From Talpa occidentalis (lineage: Eukaryota > Chordata > Mammalia > Eulipotyphla > Talpidae): a stretch of DNA of 64,000 nucleotides. The position numbers were made by a program, and so were the translations under genes. The notes below the pieces were generated by a model. The model was not told the origin of the DNA. It searched no databases and was given only the letters and a program-made list of their open reading frames with translations. The stretch spans positions 51,014,329-51,078,328 of the forward strand of contig NW_023601212.1 of NCBI RefSeq assembly GCF_014898055.3, in the 5' to 3' direction. Numbering within the stretch: position 1 is the stretch's first letter; each line of letters starts with the position of its first letter. Positions 43,112 to 54,582 of the stretch are shown piece after piece.

Positions 43112-46100
43112 ATGGCAAATACAGATGTTAACATATCAATATTAACTCTAAATGTAAATGGACTAAACTCTTCAATAAAAAGACACAGAGTTGCAGCCTG
43201 GATTAAGAAACAAAACCCAACCTTTTGCTGTCTCCAGGAAACACATTTAGCTACAAAAGATAAAAATAGGCTCAAAGTTAAAGGATGGAAAACAATCCTA
43301 CAAGCAAATGGACCAAAAAAGAAAGCAGGAACAGCTATACTTATATCAGATAAAACAGATTTCAAACTCAAAAAGATAAAAAGAGACCCCAATGGTCACT
43401 ACATTATGATCAAGGGGACAATACTTCAAGAAGAAATAACACTCATTAACATATACTCACCAAACGAAGGAGCACCAAAATATATCAGACAACTGTTGTC
43501 CTCTCTGAAAACAGACATCAGAGAAAACACATACGTAGTGGGAGACTTCAACACACCACTATCAACAATGGATAGATCAACAAGACAAAAAATAAGTAAA
43601 GAAACCAAAGCTCTAAATAAGAACCTAGAGCAATTGGGCTTAACAGACATCTATAGAACACTAAACCCCAAAAAAACGGAGTACACATTTTTCTCAAGCG
43701 CACACGGATCATTCTCCAGGATCGATCACATACTGGGGAACAAGACAAACATCAACAGATACACCAAGATTGAAATCATATCAAACATCTTTTCTGACCA
43801 TGAAGGCATCAAACTAGAAATAAACCATAAAAAGAAGGCAAGGAACTTTCCTACCTCATGGAGATTAAAAACCACACTACTGGAAGACCACTGGACTAAT
43901 GAGGAGATGAAAGAAGAAATTAAAAAATTTTTTGAATTGAACGACAAGGAGGACACCAATATCCTAAATGTATGGGATGCAGCAAAAGCAGTAATAAGAG
44001 GAAAATATATAGCAATAGAAGCTCACATCAAGAAACAAGAAAGAACGCAAAGAAACAACCTCATCTCGAAGCTCAAAGATCTAGAAAAAGAACAACAAAA
44101 AAACCCCAAAACCAGTAGAAGAAAAGAAATAATAAAAACCAAAGCAGAAATAAATGAAATTGAAACTAAAAAAACAATCCAAAAGATCAATGAAACCAAG
44201 AGCTGGTTCTTTGAAAAAATCAATAAAATAGACAAACCCCTAGCCAGGCTCACAAAGGAAAAAAGGGAGAAAGCACAAATAAACAGGATCATCAATGAAA
44301 GAGGAGAAATCACAACGGACACAGCAGAAATCAAAAGAATAATCAGTAACTACTATGAACAGTTATATGGAAACAAGTTTAACAATCTAGAGGAGATGGA
44401 CAAATTCCTACAACTCTACAATCACCCAAAGCTAGATAAAGAAGAAATAGAACACCTAAACAGACCAATTACAATTAGCGAAATTGAAATGGTAATCAAA
44501 AACCTCCCCAAAAACAAAAGCCCAGGACCTGATGGATTTACAAATGAATTCTACCAAACATTCAGAGACGAATTAGTGCCTATCCTTCACAAACTCTTCC
44601 AAAAAATTGAGAAGGAAGGGACAATACCAAACACGTTCTATGAAGCCAACATTACACTAATACCAAAACCGAACAAGGACAACACAAAAAAGGAAAACTA
44701 CAGGCCAATCTCCCTAATGAACACTGATGCAAAAATCCTCAATAAAATTTTAGCCATCAGAATCCAACAATGTATCCATAAGATAATTCACCACGACCAA
44801 GTAGGATTCATTCCAGGGACACAAGGATGGTTTAACATCCGAAAATCAATCAACGTTATCCAACACATCAACAAAAAGAAATATAAAAACCATATGATAA
44901 TATCAATAGATGCTGAGAAAGCTTTCGACAAAGTGCAACACCCATTCATGATAAAAGCCCTTGAAATTCTTGGGATACAAGGAACATACCTTAACATCAT
45001 AAAGGCCATCTATGACAAGCCAACAGCCAGTATCATTCTCAATGGTGAAAAGCTGAAAGCAATTCCATTAAGATCTGGAACAAGACAAGGATGTCCACTC
45101 TCACCACTGCTTTTCAATATAATACTGGAAGTCCTAGCCAGGGCAATAAGACAAGAGAAAGACATCCAAGGAATCCAAATAGGAAAAGAAGAATTCAAAC
45201 TATCACTATTTGCAGATGATATGATATTATACATAGAGAACCCCAAAAACTCCACAGAAAAGCTAATTCAACTCATCAATCAGTTCAGTAAAGTGGCAGG
45301 ATACAAAATCAACACGCAAAAGTCAGTAGCCTTCCTATACACAAACAATAAATCTGAAGAAGAAGAAATCAAAAAAACCATCCCTTTCGTTATTGAAACA
45401 AAAAAAATCAAATATTTGGGAATAAATCTAACAAAAGAGGTAAAGGACCTATACAAAGAAAACTATAAAACACTGTTAAAAGAAATAGAAGAAGACACAA
45501 AGAAATGGAGAGATATCCCCTGCTCATGGATTGGAAGAATAAACATTATTAAAATGGCCATCCTTCCAAAAGCAATATACAGATTCAATGCTATTCCAAT
45601 CAAAATTTCAATGTCATTCTTCAAAGAAATAGAACAATTATTGATGAAATTCATATGGAATCACAAAAAACCCCGAATAGCCAAAGCTCTCCTGAAAAAA
45701 AAAGAAGGGAATGGAGGCATCACACTCCCAGACTTCAAACTATACTACAAAGCCATAATCATCAAAACTGCATGGTATTGGAACAAGAACAGACATACAG
45801 ACCAATGGAATCGAATAGAAAATCCAGAAATAAACCCACAGATTTATGGTCAACTAATCTTTGACAAAGGAGCAAAGACTATGCATTGGAGCAAAGAAAG
45901 TTTGTTCAATAAATGGTGCTGGGAAAACTGGGTCGCTACATGCAAAAGAATGAAGCTTGACCACTACCTCACACCATACACAAAAATCAACTCAAAATGG
46001 ATTAAAGAATTAGACATAAGACCTGAAACCATAAAATATATAGAAGGAAATATAGGCGAAACACTACGTGATTTGCACATCAAAGACATCTTTACAGACA

Positions 46101-46939
46101 CATCACCCAAAGCAGTGATAGTGAAGGCGAAGATAAACAGCTGGGACTACATCAAATTAAAGAGCTTCTGCACAGCAAAAGAGACAATAACAAAAACAAA
46201 GAGAAACCCCACCAACTGGGAGAACATTTTTGCACCCAACACTAATGATAAAGGACTGATCACAAAAATCTGCAAAGAGCTGATGAGACTCAGCAACAAC
46301 AAAGAAAATAATCCAGTCAAAAAATGGGCAGAAGAGCTAAAAAGAAACTTCTCTGAAGAGGAAATGCAAATGGCCGACAGACATATGAAAAAATGTTCAA
46401 CATCACTTGTAATCAGGGAAATGCAAATCAAAACTACCATGAGATACCATCTTACACCAGTGAGAATGGCACATATTAAAAAAACTAGCAACAACAAATG
46501 TTGGCGAGGGTGTGGAGAAAAAGGAACTCTTCTGCACTGTTGGTGGGAGTGCAAACTGGTCCAACCACTGTGGAAAGCTGTGTGGAGATTTCTGGACCTA
46601 CTAAACATAGAGCTTCCATATGATCCAGCAATTCCACTCCTAGGTATTTACCCAAAGGACACAGAAACATCAATTCCAAAGAACACCTGCACCCCTATGT
46701 TTATAGCAGCACTGTTTACAATAGCTAAGCTTTGGAAACAACCCAAATGCCCAAAAATAGATGACTGGATCAAGAAGATGTGGTACATATATACCATGGA
46801 ATATTACTCAGCATTCAAAAAAGATAAACACATGCAATTTGCAGCAACATGGATGGCACTGGAAGGGATCATGCTCAGCGAAATAAGCCAAAAAGAAAAA
46901 GAAAAATACCGGATGGTCTCACTCATAGCAGGAATCTAG
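43112..46939 (+). CDS. ORF2: L1 ORF2p, endonuclease and reverse transcriptase
   Basis: 1275 residues, the length of human ORF2p. It nicks genomic DNA at T-rich/A-rich sites and copies its own mRNA from the nick (target-primed reverse transcription). It also mobilises SINE and host mRNAs. The N-terminal APE-like endonuclease keeps N14, E43, D145, N147, D205, D229 and H230 ('LNVNG', 'LQETH', 'VGDFNTP', 'SRIDHILG', 'SDHEG'). The reverse transcriptase keeps D600 ('[12 protein letters not shown]'), '[15 protein letters not shown]' (about 655-669) and 'FADD' with D702/D703. The C-terminal cysteine motif starts at about residue 1130 ('[18 protein letters not shown]'). It is open from end to end. In L1 biology ORF2 is translated at low level by termination-reinitiation from the shared mRNA; the 75-base spacer is consistent with that. 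Confidence 0.97.
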   Translation: MANTDVNISILTLNVNGLNSSIKRHRVAAWIKKQNPTFCCLQETHLATKDKNRLKVKGWKTILQANGPKKKAGTAILISDKTDFKLKKIKRDPNGHYIMIKGTILQEEITLINIYSPNEGAPKYIRQLLSSLKTDIRENTYVVGDFNTPLSTMDRSTRQKISKETKALNKNLEQLGLTDIYRTLNPKKTEYTFFSSAHGSFSRIDHILGNKTNINRYTKIEIISNIFSDHEGIKLEINHKKKARNFPTSWRLKTTLLEDHWTNEEMKEEIKKFFELNDKEDTNILNVWDAAKAVIRGKYIAIEAHIKKQERTQRNNLISKLKDLEKEQQKNPKTSRRKEIIKTKAEINEIETKKTIQKINETKSWFFEKINKIDKPLARLTKEKREKAQINRIINERGEITTDTAEIKRIISNYYEQLYGNKFNNLEEMDKFLQLYNHPKLDKEEIEHLNRPITISEIEMVIKNLPKNKSPGPDGFTNEFYQTFRDELVPILHKLFQKIEKEGTIPNTFYEANITLIPKPNKDNTKKENYRPISLMNTDAKILNKILAIRIQQCIHKIIHHDQVGFIPGTQGWFNIRKSINVIQHINKKKYKNHMIISIDAEKAFDKVQHPFMIKALEILGIQGTYLNIIKAIYDKPTASIILNGEKLKAIPLRSGTRQGCPLSPLLFNIILEVLARAIRQEKDIQGIQIGKEEFKLSLFADDMILYIENPKNSTEKLIQLINQFSKVAGYKINTQKSVAFLYTNNKSEEEEIKKTIPFVIETKKIKYLGINLTKEVKDLYKENYKTLLKEIEEDTKKWRDIPCSWIGRINIIKMAILPKAIYRFNAIPIKISMSFFKEIEQLLMKFIWNHKKPRIAKALLKKKEGNGGITLPDFKLYYKAIIIKTAWYWNKNRHTDQWNRIENPEINPQIYGQLIFDKGAKTMHWSKESLFNKWCWENWVATCKRMKLDHYLTPYTKINSKWIKELDIRPETIKYIEGNIGETLRDLHIKDIFTDTSPKAVIVKAKINSWDYIKLKSFCTAKETITKTKRNPTNWENIFAPNTNDKGLITKICKELMRLSNNKENNPVKKWAEELKRNFSEEEMQMADRHMKKCSTSLVIREMQIKTTMRYHLTPVRMAHIKKTSNNKCWRGCGEKGTLLHCWWECKLVQPLWKAVWRFLDLLNIELPYDPAIPLLGIYPKDTETSIPKNTCTPMFIAALFTIAKLWKQPKCPKIDDWIKKMWYIYTMEYYSAFKKDKHMQFAATWMALEGIMLSEISQKEKEKYRMVSLIAGI

Positions 46940-47129
46940 AAAACTTAAATAAGGGACCAGGAAAATGAATAACTATAAGAAAGTGAAAATCAAAATCAAC
47001 AAAAAACTATGAACCAGAGACACTTTTAGGGGGGCAGGGGCGGGAGGGGAGGGATTGGGGTCAGAATGGGGGCGCTGCAATTGTATGGGGAATATAACAA
47101 TAAAATTTATTATCTAATAAAAAAAAAAA
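46940..47129 (+). promoter_or_regulatory. L1 3'UTR with G-rich tract and polyadenylation signal
   Basis: About 180 bases. A G-rich run ('ggggggcaggggcgggaggg', 47030-47049, then 'gagggattgggg') could form a G-quadruplex, as described for other mammalian L1 3'UTRs. AATAAA lies at 47099-47104, followed by a first A-run near 47119-47129. Confidence 0.85.
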
Positions 47130-47149
47130 TAAAAGTTATGGTTAAAGTG
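47130..47149 (+). other. Candidate 3'-transduced segment
   Basis: Twenty non-A-rich bases ('taaaagttatggttaaagtg') lie between the first A-run and the final poly(A) (47150-47173), inside the TSD. Other copies of this L1 in the window lack them. This is the expected trace of read-through past the L1's own poly(A) signal at its source locus. Confidence 0.7.
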
Positions 47150-47320
47150 AAAAAAAAAAAAAAAAAAAAAAAATAAAAGTCTCTCTGGGAGATTTTGGCT
47201 TTACATTTCTAGTTATTTTTTACCATCATCATCAACAACAACAAAAACTAAAAAAAAAAAAGCATTAGCTTTATCACGGAAATAAATTTTTTTAAAATTA
47301 TACAAAATTATATAAATTTT

Positions 47321-47565
47321 TAAAATTTATTTTATTTATGTATGCAAAAGCTGGGGTACAGGCCAGATGTGTGGGAGGGTGAGAGGATTCACCAGAGACA
47401 GAGCGGGGAACAGAACAGGCAGACTGACAAAATACACTGCTGAGGGGGGCAGTCTGCGGTGCCATGTGTGTATCTCCCCAGCCAGCTGGGATCGAACCTG
47501 TGCTGCAGAGGCTGCGGACAGCTTCACAGCGCTGTACTCAACTGCCTGCGCCACCAGGGAGACCC
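47321..47565 (-). mobile_element. tRNA-headed SINE (type A), short body deletion
   Basis: The minus-strand copy lacks part of the 'cagcagacctctcctgtctcg' block. No clear TSD is seen because the tail flank is A/T-rich. Confidence 0.88.
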
Positions 47566-48540
47566 ATGAAACAAATATTTACAAGTTATTTTTCTCATGA
47601 AAGCTAATGTTAATTTCACCTTCTCACCCCCTTTCATATTTATAGTATATTCACACATTGAGTATTTAACATTCCTCATGATTCTACAACAGAATTTTCC
47701 TCTCTCATCTAATTAGTGTTTTCATTCACAACAGCCTATTTTTTTTTGTGTGTGTGTGTGTGCATAAAAATCACATAATTTTTTGGTTTTTAACTGGAAG
47801 GGGTACTTTTCCAAAGGAAATTGACAGACTCCATGAACCTATCTCCAAGACAGTGCCGCTATTTCCATAATCATCCCGCATCAATTCTAGTTATTCATTT
47901 CTTTTTTCAACATCATACCAAGTCTCTTGAGAAGTAATGGTAGCAAGTAAAGGCAACCACTCCTCCATGGAAGAGCTGCTTTCCTGGGTGTAACTGCCAT
48001 TTCTGAGGCTGGTTTTAGGTGCGTGTGCTTTTGTCAGTGCACATGGTGGCAGATCTCATCACATCTGTTCTCCTATGCACTGCTTCTCACTCTTGATAAT
48101 TTGAATCATTTCCTTCCAGTAAATATTTGGACGTTCTGAAGAAACTCATTCAACTGTGCTTTATTTTTGAGTTGGGGAAAGTTAATCTGTGTGTGGGGGG
48201 GTGGGGGGAGTTGTTCTGCCCTTTCCTTCCCTTCCCTGAAATAACCTTTTTGAGGTATCTCTATCCAGTAATGAAAATATTAGTAATGGGTAGATAATAC
48301 ATTACTGTTTGTGTCCACATATATGATATTTATATTGTATATTCATCAGTTTATTACTGTAAAAAGTAAAGCTAACTATTTTCCAAAACTAATCTCATTT
48401 ATTAAATCTGATGCTTTTTCAACTAAGTATATACAAATAAAAAAAGTTCATGAAAAAAAAATAACCTTTTTGAAATAAACTTTCAGTAGGGAAAGATTAA
48501 CAGAGGAGGGATTACTCTGAGTGCTGTTTCTGTTTTAATC
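47566..48540. other. Unrecognised AT-rich sequence
   Basis: It contains a (TG)n run at 47746-47761 and a G-rich stretch near 48192-48210. No gene recognised. Confidence 0.4.
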
Positions 48541-48554
48541 AGATATGGGTTTTC

Positions 48555-48818
48555 TTTTTAAAAATATTTTATTTATTTATGCATACAAGAACTGGGGTGT
48601 AAGCCAGAGGTGTGGAGGGTGAGAGGATTCACCAGACAGAGTGGGGAGCAGAACAGGCAGATCTACTGAAATACACTGCTGAGGGGAGCAGCAGGTGAGA
48701 CAGGAGAGGTATGCTGCACCACATGGGTTGCTTCCTGGCCGGGGATCAAACTTGTGCTGCAGTGGCTGGCGATAACTTGATAGTGCTGTCTTTAACCCCT
48801 GCGCCCCCAGGGAGGCCC
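48555..48818 (-). mobile_element. tRNA-headed SINE (type A)
   Basis: A minus-strand copy with the 'tatcaagttatcgccagccac' head variant (read on the minus strand). The TSD is 'agatatgggttttc' (48541-48554) versus 'agaaatgggttttc' (48819-48832). Confidence 0.93.
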
Positions 48819-48832
48819 AGAAATGGGTTTTC

Positions 48833-49405
48833 AATATAGAACCTATGGTGGGAAACTAAGATGGTTCTGGGAAAGGCTACGGGAGAACCTCGAGGTGGAG
48901 GATTTTCTTGAGAGGAAATGCTTATTTACTCATCTGTGAACATCTAGACTCCTGTCTCTTTATATCACAAAGTCCTGAGGAATGGGAAACACAGGATTCC
49001 TTCTAATTATTTTTCTCAGCTGGAGTTAGAAACACTGAGGGCAGTTCACTGAAGGCAGTAAACCAGGCCCTGGTGGTGTGAAGAGGTAGTGACATTTTAC
49101 TGTAGCTGCTTGTTCTGAATCACTTCTTCTTACTCTGCGCCCAACTATTCTCCCCCCTATCCCCTTCCCATCTTGTCCTCATTGCTTCGATGGCAGAGTA
49201 CTTGTCCATCAGGGCATAAGGAGTTCCCATGACAGGAGAGACATGAATCTCTAACCCTCAGTAATTTATCTAAGGGGGGATCTTTTTCATAAGAAGTACC
49301 CAAATAGTCACTTCATATGTTTTCTGTTGTTTAATATTCACAATGATCTTATTTCTTAATGTTACAGTAGCGGAATGATGTGCTAAAGTTCATATAGCCT
49401 GTAAG
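48833..49405. other. Unrecognised sequence with a possible MIR end
   Basis: The last 100 bases ('ttaatattcacaatgatctt', 'gtgctaaagttcatatagcc') may be antisense MIR. Nothing else supported. Confidence 0.4.
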
Positions 49406-49409
49406 GGGT

Positions 49410-50035
49410 GGATATGGCATGTTTACTACATGTTGTTCACAACAACCAAGACACGGAAACAGCCTAAATGTCCATCAGTGGATGACTAAAGAAAATGTGT
49501 TGTATTTATACAATGGGATATTATTTAGCCTTCAAAAAAGAAGGGAAATGTTGCCATTTGCAACAGCATTGATGAATCTGGAAGACATTATGTTAGGTGA
49601 AATAAGACAGACAAATACTAAAGTCAAATAAGAAAGACAAATACTACATGATACTACTTTTGGGAAGACTCTAAAATGGTCAAACTCATAGAAAAAACTA
49701 GTAGCAAGGGGCTGTAGAGAAAGTAGAAAATGGAGAAGTATTAGTCAAAAGTTATCAATTTTAGTTTATATAAGATGTTCTTGAAATCTACTATGCAACA
49801 TAGTACATAGATTTAATACTGTCTTGTACACTTAAACATTAACCAGAGTAGGTCTTTTAGCATTTTTATCACACATTAAGAAAATACTAAGTAATAGGGC
49901 AAGAGAAAACTTTTGGAGCTGACATGTAGATTTTGGCATCAATCATGGTAATGGTTTCAAAACGTTGTATACATTAAATATGAATAGCTTGTTGTATGAA
50001 AGTCAAACCTCAATAAAGTTGATGAAAAGAAAAAA
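49410..50035 (+). mobile_element. Ancient sense L1 3' end
   Basis: 'cctaaatgtccatcagtgga', 'tacaatgggatattatttag', 'catttgcaacagcattgatg' and 'gacattatgttaggtgaaat' give the ORF2 C-terminus. 'atgatactacttttgggaag' and 'acctcaataaagttgatgaa' give the 3'UTR end, as in L1MA/L1MB relics. It includes a short tandem duplication around 'aataagacagacaaatacta' (49600-49646). Confidence 0.85.
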
Positions 50036-50560
50036 GAAGGTGAGGAATTTGTATTTGGTTCTTCTGACTGAGTTTGCAGCTCTTTCTGCCATTCCCAGCT
50101 TCCCCATTCAGTGTGGCTAATTTACTAGGAATGACATGTCAGAGAGAGTGCCCTGGTTATAGGGATTTATTGGAAAAACAGAAGAGGCTCTGCTCTACCT
50201 TATATCCCCAACTATGACGGATACAGCTATGTTTCCTCTGAGACTTATCATGGGTGGGTGTGCCAGGGAGATGAAGGTTTAGGGCAAGAGGAAACAAAAT
50301 CTTATGTCTCACATGGTACTGCATAAAAAATAGAAGTTTCTTGGTGGTGTCAGCACTTGCTACAAGCCCAGCTGAATTTTCATGGCTTTGAGGGAGGGTT
50401 CTTTTTGCCCTGCCCTGAGGAATGCATGCATGCCTTTCTATAGTTTTTTCGAAGCTCTGGTTTTCCAATGGTGGCTTCTGGGTAGGTGTTTCAGGTGTTC
50501 TATAAACATTTGACTCAACTGTTATTTTCATATTTACCTCACCATTACATTAGCAAGGGT
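50036..50560. other. Unrecognised sequence
   Basis: A 124-codon open frame on the minus strand (50157-50531) has no recognisable domain, and I see no repeat. Not called as a gene. Confidence 0.35.
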
Positions 50561-50574
50561 ACATAACGCTAGCC

Positions 50575-50870
50575 GCGGGCCTCGTGGCGCAGCATTTGAG
50601 CGCTGGGTTGCGAAGCTGCCCGCAGCCTCTGCAGTGCTGGTTCGATCCCCAGCCGCTGGGTGAGCATCCCACATGGCGGGCAGACCTCTCCTGCCACCTG
50701 CTATTCCCCTCAGCAGTGTATTTCGTTAGTCAGTCTGCCTGCTTTCTCTCCGCTCTGACTCTGGTGAATTCTCTCACCCTCTCGCCCTTCTGACTGTACC
50801 CAGTGCTTATATAAATAAATAAATAAACAAATAAATCTTAATAAACAAACAAACAAACAAATAAATAAAT
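50575..50870 (+). mobile_element. tRNA-headed SINE (type B)
   Basis: A plus-strand copy with the type-B head and end ('cttctgactgtacccagtgc') and a long AAAT/AAAC tail. A short flank match is 'aacgctagc' (50565-50573) and 'aatgctagc' (50871-50879). Confidence 0.92.
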
Positions 50871-50879
50871 AATGCTAGC

Positions 50880-51670
50880 GCTGTAACAAAAGTTTACTTC
50901 TGTTCAAATCTGTTAAGGATGTTCCTGGTCTCCAAGTGGCCTTCTACTTGATCCCTGAGGAGCCAAGATGTCTTCCATCTTGTGGCATTTGGCCTCCTTT
51001 CTGTGTTCTGCGCCTTTTTCCAGCCAGTAGGCTGTGAGGGGAAGGGTTAGAGGGTAACCTGTGGCAGATTTGTATGAGGCAAGTGTGGGCATGGGGTATA
51101 TCACTTCTGTTCATATTCCATCAGCTAGATCTCAGGTGAATGGCTACCAAGGAGGCTGGCAAATCAGCCATGCCCAAGAAAAAGAGGAAAAGGAGCTGAT
51201 TTTTGTTAAGCACACAGCTAGCTGTCTTAACAACAATCATTAGGAAAAAAAATAGAATATTTTCCTTAATATGTAGCCAATGTTAACTAGTTTAGTGCAG
51301 ACTTTGACATTAAATTTACTATTTTTAATTAAAGAATAACCTGTCATTGCAAAAAAAGCTATTACAAAAGCATCTATCACCATTTACAGTGACTTATCTG
51401 TGGGAATCACTGCTGTCATCCACAAAAGTAAGTTGCAAAGGAAATACAAAAGTAAATTAGATTTTAAAACTGATGTAAATCTGCAAGTCATCTATAAATC
51501 TCGGTCTCATTCATCAAAAAACAAAAACAAAAACAAAAACAAAAAGCCTTCCTTGTTCTCAGTGGCTGACTTTATAGCCATTAACAAAAATATGAACTTA
51601 AAAATTTATATCAATAAAATATCTTTTATCTGTTTAAGATATATTGAGATTGCTTACAAGATCTTTACTA
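50880..51670. other. Unrecognised sequence
   Basis: It contains a (CAAAAA)n run at 51519-51545. No gene recognised. Confidence 0.4.
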
Positions 51671-51688
51671 AAAAGGGGTTTTGTTCTT

Positions 51689-51942
51689 TTTTTATAATAA
51701 ATTTTATTTTTATATTCCCTATACAATTGCAACCCCCTTATTTTGACCCCATTCCCTCCCCTCCCACCCCCTAGCCCCCATAGAGTGTCTCTGGTTCATA
51801 GTTTTTTGTTGATTTTGATTTTCACTTTCTTATAGTTATTCATTTTCCTGGTCCATTATTTAAGTTTTCTAGATTCCTGCTATGAGTGAGACCATCCGGT
51901 ATTTTTCTTTTTCTTTCTGGCTTATTTCGCTGAGCATGATCC
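51689..51942 (-). mobile_element. Young L1 3' end, 254 bases
   Basis: Antisense to the last 250 bases of the intact L1, with an 18-bp perfect TSD 'aaaaggggttttgttctt' at 51671-51688 and 51943-51960. Severely 5'-truncated but recent. Confidence 0.95.
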
Positions 51943-51960
51943 AAAAGGGGTTTTGTTCTT

Positions 51961-53445
51961 ACCAAATTAAAAGCAGTGATATCTAGAGACTCTTCAAGTT
52001 CTAACATTTATGCTTACTATTTTTATATGCCAGGGAGAGGAAGACTAATTCTTGATTGATTATAAATGGTACAATGCAAATTACTTAAGTTGTTTTCTTC
52101 AGTAGAAATGTTAAATTGCACTAGAGAAATGATTGCACAACGTGCTTCCCCAACTTGCTTAAATCAATTATTTTAGATAATCCTAGAACTGTGAAATCTC
52201 CAAAGGTATCTTTCAGCTGGTTATCCATGCTAATAATTTTCTACATTTCATTTGGTATTTTGCCATTGAAACATGTTTTCGTTTGTTTTTAACTAACCTT
52301 ATCTCTTTTGCATTAACTATTATATCAAGTCAGGGGTCTGTTTAATTAAAGAGCATGGACTTGCTAAAGACCATCAATGACTCCTTTGGATTTCTTCCTG
52401 ATTAGATTTGGACATCTGCTTTGGGACTTATGGGCTCCCCTGATGCCCCTCTAATGGAGTAGCCTCCTGCTACCACACTCAGGGGCTGCCTTGGGTCTAG
52501 AATGTATATCCAGGCAACCAGGCAACTCAGATATTAATTAGGTGCTACTGAGAATGAAGGTGCTAGGCTTTTGTTTCAGAGTTGCAGTTGGAGGCAAAAT
52601 TCATAATTCCTGCTCCCATGACTGCTGGCGGCACTAGCTGCGGGCTTACTAAGGGGGCGGCCACAGGCCAGGATGTGATAGGAGAAATGAGCTGAAGTGA
52701 TACTACCTGGCAGGTTTGCACAGGGATGAACCTTGCTGAGTTGTGCCTCCACGGGGCAGTCCTAGCATGGGGCCAGTCAACTAGATCTGTCTCCCTCTAT
52801 TGGAGCCACATAGGTGTCCTCTATGCACAGAGGGAAATTTAGATGAACAGTGTTAACCCTAAAAGAAGTGATCTCAGAGAAGGCGGAGACCACAAAACTT
52901 ATTCCTTCATGAATTAACCAGTGACTATGGTTTGCTTGTTTTCACATCTGCTTGTTCTGAAACTAGTCACATCTCTATGATCTGCTAGATGTGGGTTTTA
53001 CTTGATTTGGTATATTTAACACTTGTAAAAGTTACCATTTTGGGTGTTAAAAGCAGATGCATTTAGATCAGAGACAAGAGAAGACAAATTGTTTCAGAAT
53101 GCTGAACAGGGCTGAGATAGTGTTTTTGCTTAGGGCTGGTTGTGTGTCCAGAGTAGATTGTGAAAGGTCCTTCTAAAAATTTCATTAAAATGACTGCTAT
53201 TTCTATTGTTATCAGTCTTATGTACAGAACAGCATTGATCTGGGATCAGGACACTAAAAAGCCTATTTTTTTCCCCATCCACCAACTATGTCCTATATAT
53301 CTCCTAAGTCATCCATGCTACTCTTTTCATAAATTTCTCATTTTCCCTGTTTATTTTCAAATTGAGGGGTTACTTACTCCAAGATACTGTTTATTGACAT
53401 GAAAACTCAAACTATCTCTAACCATGGAAACCACAATTGAAAATC
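51961..53445. other. Unrecognised sequence, about 1.5 kb
   Basis: No repeat or exon recognised. A moderately GC-rich part (52430-52800) could be an old LTR but I cannot support it. Confidence 0.4.
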
Positions 53446-53459
53446 AAGGAAGAATGTTT

Positions 53460-54205
53460 AGTTAAATAAATGTGTGGTTTCAATGAAAAGAGCTATCAAA
53501 TATGAAAAAAACAAACACGAGTCCTCTTAAATACATGCTACTAAGAGAAAGAAGCCAATTTGAAAAGCTATAAACTGGATGGTTTCAACTATGTGACATG
53601 CTGGAAAAGGGCAAAACTCTGGAGACAGTGAAAGGGTCAGTATTTGTCAACAGTTAGGGTTGGGGTGGGTTGTGTGCAGGCAGAACACAGGATTTGTAGA
53701 ACAGTGAAAATATTGTATGATACCGTAGCAACATCAAGAGGGAGCCCTAGGGGCCTCCCTGGTGGCTCAAGGGGTTAAGACACAACCTATGAAGCTATCT
53801 GCTGCCACTGATCACCAGTCCTATATCCGGCCAGGGAGCAACCCACATGGTGCAGCAGACCTCTCCTGTCTCGCTGCTGCTCCCCTCAGCAGTGTATTTC
53901 AATAGATTTGCCTGTTTTGCTCCCCACTCTGTCTCTGCTGAATCCTCTCACCCCCCACATCTCTGGCCTGTACCCCAGTTCTTATATGCATAAATAAATC
54001 TTTAAAAAAAAAATGAGTGAGCCCTAGTGCAAGCCATGGCCCTCGGGTGACAAGGCAGTGTCAATGTAGGTTCACCACTTTGTTGAGAGATGGTGGGGAG
54101 AGGGGTAGGGTTTGAGCAGCTATGAGGGCAGGGGGTATATGGGAGCTCTTTTTTTTTCTGTGAACCTAAAACTCCTCTAAAAATGTAAAACTTATTTTTT
54201 TTAAA
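53460..54205 (+). mobile_element. Ancient sense L1 (L1M) 3'UTR, split by a SINE
   Basis: Left of the SINE: 'gacatgctggaaaagggcaa', 'aactctggagacagtgaaag' and 'gtatgataccgtagcaac'. Right: 'cagtgtcaatgtaggttcac', 'gcagggggtatatgggagct' and 'tgtgaacctaaaactcctct'. All follow the order of the L1M 3' end. Confidence 0.85.
53752..54018 (+). mobile_element. tRNA-headed SINE (type A)
   Basis: A plus-strand copy inserted in the L1M relic. A short TSD 'gagccctag' lies at 53743-53751 and 54019-54027. Confidence 0.92.
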
Positions 54206-54288
54206 TGCATGTTTCTTTAAATTGGCGTATTATCAATTTTCAGTACCCACAGATACACCATATCTGACTCATCTTCCTTAAGGAAAAT

Positions 54289-54572
54289 AACCTCTAGGAG
54301 ACTGGATGGTGGTGCAAGGGCTTAAGTCTGAGCACTATCAAGCTATCCGCAGCCACTGGGCATGAGCTTGATCCCTGGCCAGGGAACTAACCCACATGGC
54401 GCAGCAGACATCTCCGGTCTCACCGGCTGCTCCCCTTAGCAGTGTATTTCAGTAGATCCTCCTGTTCTGCTCCCCATTCTGTCTCTGGTGAATTCTCTCA
54501 CCCCCTACACCTATGACCTACACCCCAGTTCTTGTATGCATAAGAAAATAAAAAAATAAATCTATAAAAAAT
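54289..54572 (+). mobile_element. tRNA-headed SINE (type A), diverged head
   Basis: The body and tail are clear. The first 15 bases are altered ('agactggatggtggtgcaag'). The flanks 'cttaaggaaaa' and 'attaagaaaa' are at best a decayed TSD, so this is an older copy. Confidence 0.87.
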
Positions 54573-54582
54573 TAAGAAAAGC

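Larger units (their letters stand above)
41794..47174 (+). mobile_element. L1: Young L1 retrotransposon with both ORFs open
   Basis: The order is a GC-rich 5'UTR remnant (41794-42010), ORF1 (42011-43036), a 75-base spacer, ORF2 (43112-46939), a 3'UTR with a G-rich tract, AATAAA at 47099-47104, and poly(A). The 18-bp perfect TSD 'aaaagtctctctgggaga' lies at 41776-41793 and 47175-47192. The target reads TTTT/AAAA, the preferred L1 endonuclease site. The 5'UTR is only 217 bases, short for mammalian L1, so it is probably truncated and may lack part of the promoter. A 20-base segment lies between two A-runs at the 3' end. Open frames plus a perfect TSD point to a recent insertion. Confidence 0.96.

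Noticed and set aside
50157..50531. 124-codon minus-strand frame
   Set aside because: No recognisable domain or repeat origin and no supporting signals; probably chance.
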